Origin: Rhodocollybia butyracea
Taxonomy: Eukaryota > Basidiomycota > Agaricomycetes > Agaricales > Omphalotaceae
Reading direction: 5' to 3'
Length of the DNA: 64,000 nt
Assembly (NCBI GenBank): GCA_015501585.1
Contig: JADNRY010000026.1
Span: forward strand, 186,001-250,000
Shown here piece after piece: positions 34,518 through 46,990 of the stretch. Both the position numbers and the translations under genes were made by a program. The notes under the pieces were generated by a model. The model was not told where the DNA came from and made no database searches. It saw only the letters and a program-made list of their open reading frames with translations. Within the stretch, counting starts at the first letter, position 1; the number at the start of each line of letters is the position of its first letter.

Positions 34518-36401
34518 TTGGTGGCAGCTGTACGCAAGAAGGGAAGGGGAGACTTCACTAATGCAAAGGAATATCGTGCTATTGGGTTGGAGAGCTGCAT
34601 CTTGAAGTTCTTGACTCTAATCATCCACATGAAGCTATCCAAGGCCGCTGAGAGTGCGGGAATCATCCCGCCGTCACAGAATGGTTTCCAGGAAAATCAT
34701 TGTACAAACAACAACGTCTTTGTTTTGCGTACGGTCTTTGAGGAGACAAGGTCAAACGATGAAACACTGTTTGTAGCCTTCGTTGACATCTCTAACGCCT
34801 TCCCATCTACTAATCGGCACCGCCTCTGGAATAAATTATATGATTACGGGATGACAGGGCGGTACTTTGATTGGCTGAAAAATCTTTACGAACAGATGTC
34901 ATACTCGGTTCTTCAAGACGGTAACCTCTCTGAGAGTTTTCATGCTTTATGTGGAGTGCTCATGGGGGACCCTGCCTCTCCCACTTTATGGAATTTGTTT
35001 CTTTCATCCTTACACCTTGATAATGACCCTGATGATGCTATGCTTTGCGGGGTTCCCATATCCCATCTGGAACCTGCCGATGACATTGCTATCATTTCCC
35101 GTACTGCCCATGGCCTTCAGCGCCATCTTTGTGAACTTGAACACTGGTGTAATAAAAACTTCCTCTCACTTGATGCCGACAAATCAGTTGTTATGATTTT
35201 TGGCTCACTCCCTAATCCTTTCCCTGTTATCACCATTGGAAACACCCCCCTCGACGTGAAGGACAAGTGGCCATATGTTGGCATTTGGCTACAGCCAACA
35301 ACGCCCAATCTCTTTGCAGCTCACTACAAGAACAAGCTAGCAACTGCGTATGGTTCTGCAAAAAGTATTCTTGGATGTGAACGTCTTGTGGGCCGCGTGC
35401 GCATACCTCCCGAGATTGGCCGAACGTTGTATATGTCCCTTGTGGAATGCCACTTGACACATGCTTACGATGTTGCGGTCGATGTTGATGATGCATGTTG
35501 TCAACCTATGTATCTCACACAGAAACAACTGCTCCGACGTATCCTGGGACTCCCCAGCAACTCTGTTATTACCCCTCTGTTCACGGAACTGAATATCCTG
35601 CCTCTCCGTACCCGCCAACTGGAACTTAACCTCAAGTTCCTCTCCTATGCTATTGCTTTACCTCCCACGGACCTGGTCAGCCTTGCCTTACAGGCCAGCA
35701 GCAACATACGCATGAGGGCTATGCCGTCCTGGCTCATGGATGTTGACTGGGCAATCAGAAATCTACCTGGGTCTCACGAGCGTCTTCCTGCTCTTCAGCT
35801 CATTGACCCAGCCTCCATTAAGCGTATCATTCACGGTATCCGCATGGCCACGTTACATCATTTGGATCACGATATCGACACTATGCACAAACTGCGCCTC
35901 CTGCGGGGACGCTTGGAACCTTCCAATGATGGCTCATCCACTCCTCATACTATCTTCCTTCGGCATTACTTGGTCTTGCTGAAAAACCATCATCACCGTC
36001 ACTCGCTCACCCGCTTATTGTGTGGTTCTCTGACGCCTTCCATTTTTCATGCATCACCAGGTAAATGCACTCTCGCAGATGGTCAGTGACCAGCAAGTTA
36101 CGCCTGCCGCCAGTGCAATGCCCCATCTGAGACGCCGGAGCACGTTTTGATGCAATGTACAGCTATCCCAGCTTTGACAACTCTACGCAATGATTTTTGT
36201 ACGGAGTGTCCTACCTGTAATCTGCAGCCACACCCAAACCATCATCTCAGTGACGCCGATGCTCTGTCTTTCCTCAAATGTTGTATTTTCTCATGGACCG
36301 GGGTCGTCAGAACAGCGAAATTTATCAACAAAGGTATTCAGCTCTGGTCGGAAACAGTCGAGGGAAATCAGCTTCATATTGGATCAGAGGACAACGATTG
36401 A
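34518..36401 (+). pseudogene. LINE ORF2 part: reverse transcriptase and zinc finger
   Basis: A 523-codon frame with RT motifs in order: EYRAIGLESCILK, SQNGFQENHCTNNN, motif A VAFVDISNAFPS, motif B GVLMGDPASPTLWN, and motif C PADDIAII (family YADD; the Tyr is Pro here). A TGA at 36087-36089 interrupts it, and the same frame resumes as PASYACRQCNAPSETPEHVL with a CX2CX10HX4C zinc finger (zf-RVT type), ending at 36401. The catalytic Asp residues are kept. Confidence 0.88.
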
Positions 36402-36430
36402 ATTTGCAACTATTATTTTATTGTAATTAC

Positions 36431-37836
36431 ATATGTAACCAGCTAGCTTGATGCTTCAAGCTTTGCTTCCATCCTGACGTTGGCTCGGCAGTCTACCTTC
36501 TCTTCGGGAGTTGAGCTCGCTGTCTTGCTGCCGTCGGGACCCGCTGTTTCCTTTATGGAACCACTTTCAGCCTCGTGCTGACTGGGCCGAGTAATCCTAA
36601 TCCTAATCCTAATCCATTCTAGAAGTGTGGTCATTATTAAGCCTAAGACCCAGTCAATACCTACAACGAGAAAATCCGAGAAAATCTGAGAAATCTGTAA
36701 TCATGCAGATGCCTGCCAAGATTCACAGCTAATTGTCGTTTTTTCTGCGTTTCATCTGATAAATTCTGGAATAGATTTATACACTACGACAATTACATTG
36801 AATATCTGTAAATTTCTGTTACACGATGTGAAACTACAGATCCTGCTCCCCTCTACATGCTCCCATGCCGCTCCGGCATCCCTCCATATCCCACCTTCCT
36901 CTATACACACCCAGACCAATCTATTAACCTGAGTAGAGCCCAGAGCTGATGAACCGCGGCCCCAACGTTTTGCAACTAAGGGCAGAAGTGAGGGGCAGTA
37001 CTTGGGCTCAAGCTTGTCCCAAGTGCAAACAGTTTGACTCCAGCACTTCGTGTCTGATGGCCCCTGGTATACTGTATCTGTTTCAAATCTTTCCGTTCCG
37101 ATTCTTTCCCGGTTCTTATTCCGATGGCCCCGATACTTCCAAATAGTGGTAATAATAATGCTATTCCATTACTATACTACAAAGCGACTACTATACAAGG
37201 CAACTGCGTACAGGAACAGGTCGCTAAACAGCTAGCGAAGACAGAAAAAAAACCTACCGTACACCACATATCTGCGAGATCAACGTCAGTACTGGTCAGC
37301 GTTGTGAAAAACAGAACCAACCGTTATAGCGAAAGACTTGAGCGCTCTTGAGCGTTCTTGAATAAAGAGCCCTGTTAAACTTGAAGAAAGGTCAACGCGT
37401 TGAGGCAAACACAATCTTGGGGTCCTATTCATTTTTTGAAGCGTTGAAGGTTGAGGATCTTGTACTTGTACCAGTATGGTTGCTTTGAAACTTGAGCATG
37501 TTGAATAGGACTAGGGAGAACTAGAGAGAGTTTTGAGCGGCTTTGAGCGAACAGATCTTGACCAGATGAATGCAGTTTGAAGGCGACAAAGTGGTTGAAG
37601 TTGAACCAATAACTCAATCACGTGCAAACCGGACCCGTATATTTGCCTCCGTCTTGCACCGCGAACGCGATTTCACGACTTCAGCACACAGGCCACAGTC
37701 TTACAAAACTCCAAGAGTAATAAAAGCCTTTCTCAAGTAGCCTAACTTATGTAAATCAAGACATAATACAACACCTCAAGACTTGTTGTATGGTTACTAT
37801 ATTATGAGCAGTGAGCACGGTTATACATTCGTAGGC
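36431..37836. other. non-coding spacer
   Basis: A (TAATCC)n-like run lies near 36592-36613. The word CCTAAGACCCAGTCAA near 36645 recurs in inverted orientation near 47301 with flanking similarity, so a repeat end is likely present. No gene is supported. Confidence 0.4.
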
Positions 37837-39416
37837 TTATGCGCAATCTAGGAGACTCTGCATGCGCTCGTCAGCAGGTCTAGAAGTCGAAGCTATGCCC
37901 TGAGTAAGAGGTACGCCGGCACCAGGCAACGGAGGCTCGGTATTGCCCATTGGAACCTGATGCAGAGCAGAGCTATCAAAGCCTGCTTCATCGAGGCAAC
38001 GGCATTCATCGATGAATCTGCGCAACTAAAGTCAGCGCCATCGAACAACCCCCTAAAGCGGAACAAGCACGTACTCTTTCCAACTTAGATCAGTCATCTT
38101 CTTTCCGAAAGCCTCTATCTTTTCAGCAAACCATTTATCGACCATACCCCAAAAATCTTGGCCTTTAGGCACTCGTCCTACAGTGGCCTTAAGCTTCCTT
38201 TTCTTGGTTCCTGTAGAAGGTTGGGCAAAATCCTCCTCATTCTCTGGCTCGGGCTCCTCATCCATCCATACTGCGTTTGGATTTCGATGGATGAAGTGTC
38301 GCTGCGCACGTAGGTAAACAATTACTTGATGAGCTGATGAATTTATAGCAGACAAACGTACCAATAGAATGTTCCTGTTGAGGATGAGCTCTCGGTTGTG
38401 AGCAGGGCCTCCAGCACGAAGATAGATACGGTTCATGCGGCCAGTGAATTCAAGAACACCAACGCCTTGCCCCATTCCGTCGCGGAGCTATGAAGGCGTT
38501 GTTAGCGGCCTTGATCACTGAAATACTAGGGATACCTCACATGCTGGCGCAGGCCGTTTCGTACACTGGAGCTCTGCCTTGTAATTGACTTCTCCAAGAC
38601 CTTCTCGTATGCAGGAACTCCAAAGACGTTGTCAAACCCAAACTGCTTTGCGTTCTTCTTTATATGGTCCTGAAAGGTTGCATGAGCATAAAGCAAACGT
38701 CTCAGCTACGGCGCCGTACAAAAACGTCTGCCCCTAAGTCTTGATAGCAAGTGCGCAAAGGGTCATAGATCAAGTCTTGGACTATGGCCCGAGATGTTTT
38801 CTACCCTCTCTATTGAGCATCGAAGCCGGCAATGCTTTGAATAACTCACGTTCTGATTAGGGGTTAAGGCGAACGTCTGCTGCAGCCTGATCTGCAAGTC
38901 CCGGAGCATTCCTCTCAACGTATCGGTACTGTTTTGGTCTTCAACTGCTTTTGGGTTGTTGTAGAGCTCAAAATGGAGCGACATCTCGTACAGCTTGACA
39001 AGAAGTTCAGGTTTCCTGACCCCGTCTTCGACTGATGCAAACTAGAAAAAGCCATGAGCATGCAACAACCTGCAGAGAAGAACGCTGCGCACCTTTGCCA
39101 TGATGTGCAGCTTTTTTCGTTGAGTCTCAGTCAATTTGTGCTCCATGGCCAAGTTGTCAATAAAAAGAGGCCTGACAATAGGAGTGCCGTCAAAAGAGGG
39201 CGTCTCTGTCAACGCTGCGGGTGAATCGATTCGGCTGCGTTCGTGTTGGATTATAGGGGGCGGAGATGGCGTATATGGGCCAGAGCCTGTTGAGCTTGCA
39301 GTTGGAGAAGCTGATGGCAGTGTATAGGATGGATAAAGGCCAGAGCCCGAAGCTGGCGACGGCGTGTACGGAGCAAAATCTGCGTGATGCAGAGAAGAAG
39401 AAAAGTTGGAGGACAT
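37837..39416 (-). CDS. uncharacterised Agaricomycete-type protein, seven exons, 419 aa
   Basis: Exons on the minus strand are 39416-39093, 39041-38850, 38800-38720, 38669-38541, 38487-38362, 38301-38075 and 38017-37837. They sum to 1260 nt with all frames joining cleanly. The first ~70 residues are Ser/Pro/Tyr-rich and disordered. A mainly helical region follows (LFIDNLAMEHKLTETQRKKLH; LYEMSLHFELYNN; LRDLQIRLQQTF; AKQFGFDNVFGVPAYEKVL). An acidic then basic stretch (EEPEPENEEDF, GTKKRKLKATVGR) looks like a nuclear localisation signal, and KGQDFWGMVDKWF follows it. I recall similar proteins as a repeated, unnamed family in mushroom genomes, but I know no function. It is transcribed away from the 224-aa gene across 260 bp and lies 2.6 kb from the transposase-like gene, so it may be an accessory gene of a DNA transposon. 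Confidence 0.7.
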
Positions 39417-39676
39417 GGCTGGATATTTGCCGATGGGGTGTACTGAGACACCTCGTCAAAAAAACTTGCCCCTTTTATAGGCCGGTAGGTGGTAACGTGC
39501 CAGAACACGAAGACGCGCCGTTGAAGGATAAACAAAGGTATTTCCCGTGCTCTGAACGTGACCAGCAAAAGGCTATAAAGGCGGAGAGTTTCGTGTTTCA
39601 AAGCCCCATCCCAGCTCCCTCACAAGCTCCTCACTTTGCCTGCAAATTTTCGACTCTTGCTACTAAGTTCAAATCA
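39417..39676. promoter_or_regulatory. shared promoter region of two divergent genes
   Basis: Only 260 bp separate the start codons of the 419-aa (minus) and 224-aa (plus) genes, so their promoters must overlap. CCCCTTTTATAGGCCGG near 39468 is a possible TATA element. Confidence 0.5.
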
Positions 39677-40478
39677 ATGTCTGATATTGAAGTTGTACGT
39701 CTTTTTCTTTCACAACTTCTTACCGTGTCTGAATGCCGTACCTCCATCCAGCCGTATAAACTCGGCCAATCCTGTGCCATCGGGGGCGACAAAAACCAAT
39801 TTATAATCTACGAGAACGTCGACAGCCCTCCCCCTAGCAAACGCAGACGTACCAATGAGGAGCAGGTGCCGTCGGACCTACTCTCGAGCTCAACCCAGCT
39901 TTCCACGTTGAGCAACAGCTCAGATGGTACACCTACGCCGTTAGTCTGCTCTTCTTTGGGTTTTCTTAGCAAGTGTGTTGATTAATTATCCTAGAGAGCC
40001 CGACGCAGTTCAAGAAACAAACCTGAGGGAGACCCGGCTAAGGCTGAGGGAAACGGAGCTCGACCTTCAGCAGTACAAGGCGGCGTACAAGTTAGCTTTG
40101 TCGCGGCCACCTCCTGAGGTGAAGGCGCTCAAAGCAAGGGTACGCGACCTAGAGACTCAGCTGGAATCCAAAGACGAAGAGCTTCAGAACTCGGAGGCCA
40201 ACAACGACGCCTTGCGAGCTTCTGCCGATTACGAGTGTCACGAAAACAACTACCGCAACATGGAGTTTCGCCATCTCCAAAAAGTACTTGCAGAGACCCG
40301 CGAGGATCTGGCCAAGGCCAAGGCCACTCTCGCCATGTCTGCCCGACTGGCATTTGTCCTTACCTCCCCCTCGGTTCATGCAGAAAACCCTGAGCGTATT
40401 CAGGAAAAGGTCGACCAGGTGATTAAGAGCTTGGAAGCTGCACATAGGGAGCTGGAGAATGCGGCGAGCTGTGCATAG
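39677..40478 (+). CDS. coiled-coil protein with nuclear localisation signal, three exons, 224 aa
   Basis: Exons 39677-39694, 39752-39926 and 39997-40478 sum to 675 nt in frame. The last intron uses the AG at 39995-39996, the only one that opens the coiled-coil frame. The protein starts MSDIEVPYKLGQSCAIGG. It has a basic SKRRRTNEE (likely nuclear signal) near residue 35 and a Ser-rich linker. From residue ~68 to the end it forms a long heptad-rich helix (LRETRLRLRETELDLQQY, VKALKARVRDLETQLE, LQKVLAETREDLAKAKATL). It is probably a nuclear dimer or partner protein. The family is not recognised. Its position between the 419-aa gene and the transposase-like gene suggests a linked role. Confidence 0.68.
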
Positions 40479-42037
40479 AGCGGGAGAAAGGGGCTGTAGC
40501 AGCAGCTAACACGATTCAAGTACTGATTTATTTACTGATTTGTTTACTGATTTATTTACTTATTTAAAACGCGCTTTTTCTTCAACGTCTCTACTTAAGA
40601 AACGACAAATCAAGGGATACGGCATACACGTCTTAGCTCTGATACTAAAGCTGTAACGGCACGCTGAACTTGCACTGAACAGCAAGCTGTGGGCGTCTAT
40701 TATGTGGCGTACGCGACCGTGACTTAAACACACGCGTCTGTGCCTGAAACACCGCTTGTTCATTCCTTTCCAACGCCTTAAACTTTTTATTTGGTTTGGT
40801 TTCTTTTGTTGCCTGCAGCTTTTGAAAGGTGTGTATTTTGTCTCTCACTAAGCCAAGTTCTCTTCAAAACCGAGCTGCGCTGGCCTCAAACGGCACCAGC
40901 TGTTTAACGCGACGCGTTAACTTGCCACTTTTGTGCAAGGTCCAGCTGTAGTGTCGTTTTGCTGTGTTCGGTACTCGGACGCTTCAAAATCCGGCACTGC
41001 ATCTGGACCCAGCATACAAAACAGCAAACTTAACCAGCACCCAGCAAACTTTACCTGCTCACTGCGCATGCAGCTTCCTAGGCCCTGGCTGACGCGTTTT
41101 TTTGTAGGCTTTCGTTAGACCATGGATGTCGGCAACGGCAACGTGAGCTCTACATGAACTCTCCCAGACTTACCGCATAACTAAACTCAAATACTCAGAA
41201 GTCTTCGGCCAGCTGGGTCACAGAGATATCTGCGAATGCCAACCTTGGGCTGTTGCTTCAGCGAGCATATCTCAGCGAAGATTTATCGGAGTCAGATCTT
41301 TCAGCTGCAGAAGATGGTGAGAACACCGACCCTCCTGCTGCACTACCCCTTTCCCCCCCTTTGCACCCCCTTCGCTCAAACAAAATGCCCCAGCTTCGGA
41401 TGGAGATGTGGGCCCCAGAACGGCTCCTAGGGTGCAAAGCAGGCAAAATAGAAACCGCACGAAGCGTCGCCGTCAAGCAACAGCCACGGCGGGCCATCCT
41501 CGTAGGGGCGGTAATGGGTTTTTGAAGAACGTCTTGCCTTCGACAGCAGTGGAATCGCAGCTTACGATGGAGGACCTGCCTGTTGCATTAGGAGCTTTTG
41601 TTGGCATCGACGCTGAGTTCCGCACATTTATTGTTGCTACTTTGTTGTTTTGTACATTTAGTGGATACCTAACTCGAAAATTCAAAAGCCCTCATAGCGC
41701 CTGTCCAGATCCATCTGTGGGTTTCGAGCTGTCTGCGATGAGGTTTTCAAAGAGTGGTGCTGCGAAAGATGCTGTTGGCGAGGAGGGAGTCGAGGCTGCG
41801 GCTAAGGATTGAATGGAAGGGGTGGCGGGATACTGGTGACATGAAGTTGGCCACCAGACGGCCTTGCTGCATTCAAGTACTGATTAGGTTGGGCAGCTGT
41901 TGGGGCTGGAGGGTTGTGATAAGCTTGAGAAACGTGCGAAATGCTGGTGGAATTGTGCTGTGGTGGATAGTTCGGGCTGTGCTGCGGCGAATAGGCCAAA
42001 GTATGGGGTTGGTATGCCAGCGGCGGAGGATACGCAT
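40479..42037. other. spacer with a degenerate gene fragment
   Basis: TTTACTGATTTA-type repeats lie at 40519-40565. On the plus strand 41253-41812 encodes in two frames a fragment with LSEDLSESDLSAAEDGENTD, a basic NRTKRRRQATA and MEDLPVALGAFVG; the last block recalls the start of a domain common in mushroom genomes. It breaks off after about 190 residues. A Pro/Tyr/Gln-rich minus-strand ORF at 42098-41802 has no family. I treat both as remnants. Confidence 0.35.
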
Positions 42038-45000
42038 CTAAAGAACGATGTAGTGAAGGGTGGTTGTGAAAAAGGCAACAAAAGTTTCTGGGTAGCACCT
42101 GTCATTATTCCCCAGCACCAGGTCTTTAGCACGATGAAATGTGCCATTCAATTCCTCGTCTTCACCAAACAGTGGGGAAGCAGATACGTGTCTACCTGAC
42201 AAGGTATTGGGCCATCGCTGAGCAGTCGCACCTGTATCTAAAGTACATGTACCTGTCAAGAAATGGATAAGAACAGAAGATAGATAAGGTAGGTATGACA
42301 ACGTAGCCTACCAGGTGAGACATAAACGTTTGAAGAAGCTAGGCCAAGATACTGCCCAATAGTAGCTGTTGAGTGCTCAAGCAGCTCAAGAGGACTAGGC
42401 CCTGCTCGAGCCAAATGGTCGCGGCTGAAACCTCCAAGGCGGTAGTACCGCTGGCTCGCCGTTACTCGGTCGCTCTGAGGAAGTGTACAGTCCATAAAGT
42501 TTTTATCACCTTCGATGTCGGGGGGATTTTTCCATGGTCTAAGAAAAAGGCACCGCTGAGCAGATGACGAATGCGGTTCTGCTTAGCAAAAGCAATAGCA
42601 ATGTCTCGAGATGGAGCTTGTCGGTTAGAATGAACGCTCTGAGCCCGAATGACTGCATTGAAGGACTCAAACCCTTCAGTAGCAAAAAGGATAGCCGGTC
42701 CAAAACGGCGGATGTGTTCTGGCAGATGAACGAGAATATGGAATTTAGGCTTGTTGAACCACCGAATAGTCCAGCGCGCTACACAGAGGAGGAAGTTCTG
42801 TATTTCGTTCTCTAAAGTTGCCTAGTAAAAAAGGAAACGTCAGCGTGGAGTGCCGTCACCAAATATGAAGGGCCATAACTAGATAGGGTTTAAGCTCCTT
42901 TATCTCAGGTTGCCAAATTAAAGGAATGAGTTTTGACAGCGCCACCCACGTTGAAAAGCAATCTTCAGCGACAAAGCCTTTCAAAATAAACGGCGCAACC
43001 TGAGCGATCTTTCGAAAATCAGAACCTGTGAGGGAGCCGTAGTGGTTAACAATGGTCGAGCCTGCGAGTTTCGAGCCAAGGCCAAGCCCCTCAACATCGA
43101 GGGAAGACAGACGTATTATCAGCTCCTTTTGCCGTTCAGGATTCTTCTTGATTTGGTTCTCGATGACATCGCGCCAAAGGTACTTAACAAAGCCAAGCAA
43201 AATAACGTGAAGGATTTCCACAGGTGTGTCGGAGTGGGGGTCCAGGCCTTAGAGGGGTAATTAAATAGGGACCAGGGAAGCAAAACAGGCTTACCTCGAA
43301 TTCTCCATACTGGGCTCATTGTGTCAGGGGGGAGGTCAGAAATGGCTTCACGCGCGGTGCTAGCTGAAATTCCACGTCGTCGTTTATAAGAGTTAAGAAG
43401 CCTTTCGATAAAGAAATTTTGATACGTGTCTTTGATTCCACTGTCAGTTCGCATTTGCTTGATTTTTGTGCCTGATCCAGGAGTCTGTGCAGTCACAAAT
43501 TGTGTCTTCAGCGTGTTAATTGTTTGAGCCTTTGTCCTGGCTTTTCCTGGCTATATAGGTGATCAGTTGGGCGGCATAAGCTGGTCAAAGCAAGGGTTCT
43601 ACTGTACCTGGACAAACGCCTTTACGCGCTCAGTCATAGCAGCCAGCCCCTCTTTAAACTTTGTCCGAGTTTTCTTCTTCCCCTGTGTATCAGCAGAGCC
43701 TATGGACTGCGCGTCGGCATCAGAGTCTTCATCGGAAGATGGAGGGACAGCCCGGGTATGGAGTGAGCGGCCTGCTGAATCTTCGGCTTTTGCATCTTTC
43801 CCCTTCACGCCGCATACTCGACAAAAGAACTTCCCTCGTAAACCAATATGGCATGCAAACTCGCTTTGCATCGGGTTGTCTCCAAGAAGAGCAAGAACAC
43901 AAGGGATAAGCAAGACCCGGGACTCTGTCATACAGTCCCAGCCCCAAATACCGTGCTCTTGTGCATCGCTGCTATTTCGTGAGCTTAAAAAAGATGGGAA
44001 CAAATTGCAACCACTAACCTGAGCTGATCAGAAATGCCGTCCAACATTTCAAGGGGGGGAGCTATGTTTGAGGTTGATAAAAAATGGATGTTGTACTCCT
44101 TAGAGGATTCAGCTCGAGGTAGCCCAGCTGCGGTGAACAAAAAGCTGTTATGCTTATTCCATTTCTTAGAGGTGTTGCCCGACGTGTCATCGCAGTAAAG
44201 CCATATGGGAAATGAAAGGCATTGGGCACCGTTAGCGCGTTCACGCCAAGGGTTTCCTAGAACTGGGTTTGTGGTGTTCCAGGGCTGAACGGTATGGGGC
44301 ATGGTGGATATATCGAAAACATCTTGTTGCAGCAAGGGGTTAGCAGCAGATATAAGTCTTCAGCGTAACCTTTCACCTTCAATGTTTGAAACAAGCTCAA
44401 AATGGGGATACGACGCAGCATCAGAAATAAGCTGAGGAAAATTTTTCAAGAGTTCAACTTCTCCAACGGTGATTTCTCCACCTCCTTTGATAACTCTCCA
44501 CGACTTTCGACCCCCTTCCCTCATTACTTCTTCCATAGCCCAGCAACGAGCATAAAAGCGTTTGCCACGCATAAACCAACGGTGAGGCATACAGATTGTC
44601 CCACTCCGAAGCATAGCGGGCTCAAAAACATAGTAGTCCATACCACTAACGCGCAACATTGGTCCCATTTCATCATCTGGGACCTCATGAAGCCAGTGTG
44701 AAAACTGACGAGCTTCAGAGAGGCTCTGATCTACCTGTTCTGGATAAAAAGACAGGTGCGGACGAACTTTGGGATTGGCCATTTCCTGCAAGCGAAATAA
44801 GCCTTTGAAAAGTAGTACAGTAAGAAAAATACCTGGGAGATGATGTCAGCCAAACTGTTCGTGTAGTATGTGTGTCCAAGAGCGCCTTTGTACTTAATGG
44901 TCTGTATGCCATATAGTGCTTGCAACTTTTTATCAACGTCGTTCATTCGTTTCACAGAGGGAGTATCGTCTACCCCCAATACTTTGAGCATCCAGAGGAA

Positions 45001-45862
45001 AAGGTCTAGCTGGCGTGTGGAAAATACAGAGCGCGGAAGATGCATAAGAATATCAACAGTGCATTCCTTGAATAGGTGGTCAGATAAGAGCCCAATAAAC
45101 AACAAAAAGGAGCTACAGTTCTGTTGTTCCACGGAAACCATTCTCGAGACGCGGAATCCGTAGTGCGAGCGCGCTTATGGTTGAGGCCATTTGGGTTGAA
45201 TGCATCGTCCCCTTTGTTTTGGGAGCACATTAGTACAGCTGACATAGGCTGTAAATTTTTTCAACGGTACCTCTGCTTTCTTCAAAGGAAGGGGCGTCGT
45301 TCTCCATGTCTGATTCCGACGTATCAGTGGGTGCATTAGAGTGGTCGTCATCCGAGTCGATGTTATCAGGCCCTCTTTGGTATACTCCAAGCATGTAGTC
45401 GCTCAGAGCTCGCATCTCTTCAGCTTCGCGGGAGCCCACAAATTGAGGATCTAGCTGATCGAGCCCATCCCAGTTGTAGGTCTGCATGGTTTCATACATA
45501 GGTGCAGAGGAGTCAGGAAAGGAGTCCATAGGAGGCAGGCTCCGTAAGGTGGCTTCTGGATCACTACTGAGGTAAGCCAGTAAACGAGTGGAGAATAGGT
45601 CTGCAGTAGTCTCAATAGGAATGGCTGGATCAGGAACGTTGGCAGGGTGAGAACTTAGGCGTTTATGCGCCTCCATTTTCGCGGTATGCCTGGATGAATT
45701 AGCATGGCGCCGGGCGTTGTCGACTCGTAGGTTATCAGCGCGGCAGGGTTTGCACTGAACACGCCATTCCTGGAACTTCTTGTCGAAGACTAGATGCCAT
45801 ACAGCTAAATAAATCCCTATCAACTTGGCTATATCTTGATTAAAAGAATTAAAGACGTGCAT
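42038..45862 (-). CDS. large transposase-like protein (KDZ/Plavaka-related group), ten exons
   Basis: Exons on the minus strand: 45862-45271, 45238-45117, 45066-44833, 44785-44377, 44322-44019, 43983-43608, 43550-43295, 43247-42880, 42821-42312 (with a 35-nt intron inside, near 42528-42494) and 42252-42038. They sum to 3351 nt, 1116 aa, with no stop or frameshift. Near residue 35 is a zinc-finger-like CX2CX12HX5H (CKPC...HANSSRH). Later landmarks are VDILMHLPRSVFSTRQLDLF, YKGALGHTYYTNSL, WLYCDDTSGN, HFLSTSNIAPPLEMLDG, WGWDCMTESR, LLGDNPMQSEFACHIG, FFCRVCGVKG, VEILHVILLGFVKYLWRD and FGPAILFATEGFESFNA. I know these as a repetitive family in Agaricomycetes with transposase-like core motifs. The exact class is not certain. 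The start may lie further upstream. The intact frame contrasts with the dead elements around it. Confidence 0.65.
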
Positions 45863-46142
45863 TCATCTTCGAAACCCTGCGGCTTTGAATTTGGGACTCG
45901 ATATGACATCACAGCCTAATTTGGACAAGGATTGGCCAGTTTAACTTTAGCGCTTCAGCTCAGGTTGGTGCAAGGTGCAATCAGGAAACCGTTGAGGCGT
46001 AAAAGTAAATAAAATTGCATTTTGGGACTACTAAGTGTGTTTCAGACATAGTTGGAAATTTATGAAGTTTAGGCTAAAAGAAAATTTGGCCAGGCACTGC
46101 CGGTATCGGCAGAACCCAAGCGCATCTGAGCGTCTGGCCGTG

Positions 46143-46215
46143 TACGATCCCGCCTCCCTCTATACGATCCCGCCTCCCTCTATACGCTCCCGCCTCCCTC
46201 TATTCGCTCCCACTT
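46143..46215. repeat. tandem repeat, 20-bp unit, about 3.6 copies
   Basis: TACGATCCCGCCTCCCTCTA at 46143-46162 and 46163-46182, one variant copy at 46183-46202, and a partial one. Confidence 0.85.
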
Positions 46216-46990
46216 CTTGTATGCTGGCGATATACTCCTATAGCGTTGGCGGTGTAGCAGAACTACGTCAGCAAACACATCGGAAGCGTGCTGGTGGCAT
46301 AGCAGATAGCGGATATGTGGTGGTGGCGTAGCAGCATGGTGGTGGCAAAACAGAAACGACAGCATGGTGGATACAGGCGACACGCGTCGGTAGCGTAGCG
46401 AATATCTAGAGACAGTCACGCTGAAATTAGTATTAGTAGAGCATCACACAAACTAAACGAACACGTACAACCCAGCCCAATTGAACCAGCTTTCACAGAT
46501 TGGTTGTATGCGCAGTTGCTCCAGTTGAGATGAGCGCGTTAGGCTTGCAACCACAATGACAACAAAACTAAGGTTAATTGAGATAAGGAGATGATAGCAA
46601 TGAAAAAGAGCGCACCACAAGCTACTCAAAGACAGCCTGAACTTCAAGCATCCAAATTAGATATGCAGTAGCGTTGTCGGACCATACAAGTCTTGCTGAA
46701 GTTGTGCTGTGGTTTGAAGAGGCAGTTGGGTTCCAAAAGAGCAAGTAATGGGTTCGATATGGATCAAAGATGAGTAGATGGCGGCAGGTAAAGCGAAAAA
46801 TACTCACTGTAAACTGCCCTTCTAATATCAATAAAGAAACGTTGGTATATCAATATTATCTAGTCCAGTTTGATGACTTTCTTTGGTTGTGAGTCGAAAA
46901 GGATAGAAAAGAGCCTTAGTATGTGGGTTGCTCGACGTTGTATGATGGCGGGATCATCGTGGTTGTGGATAAAGCGGGACGATGGTGACG

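Larger units (their letters stand above)
33073..36430 (+). mobile_element. LINE-type retrotransposon, 5' truncated, EN-RNH-RT order
   Basis: Reading left to right: the last part of an endonuclease domain, an RNase H domain, a non-LTR reverse transcriptase and a Cys/His zinc finger. No LTRs are present. The 5' part of ORF2 and all of ORF1 are missing, as is usual for 5'-truncated LINE copies. A frame break near 34510 and a TGA at 36087-36089 inactivate it. The 3' end is not sharply defined and no clear poly(A) is seen. Confidence 0.85.

Noticed and set aside
37837..46080. Terminal inverted repeats bordering the three-gene block
   Set aside because: I compared the flanks by eye (37.6-37.8, 40.5-41.2 and 45.9-46.1 kb) and found no convincing inverted match; a self-alignment is needed to settle it.
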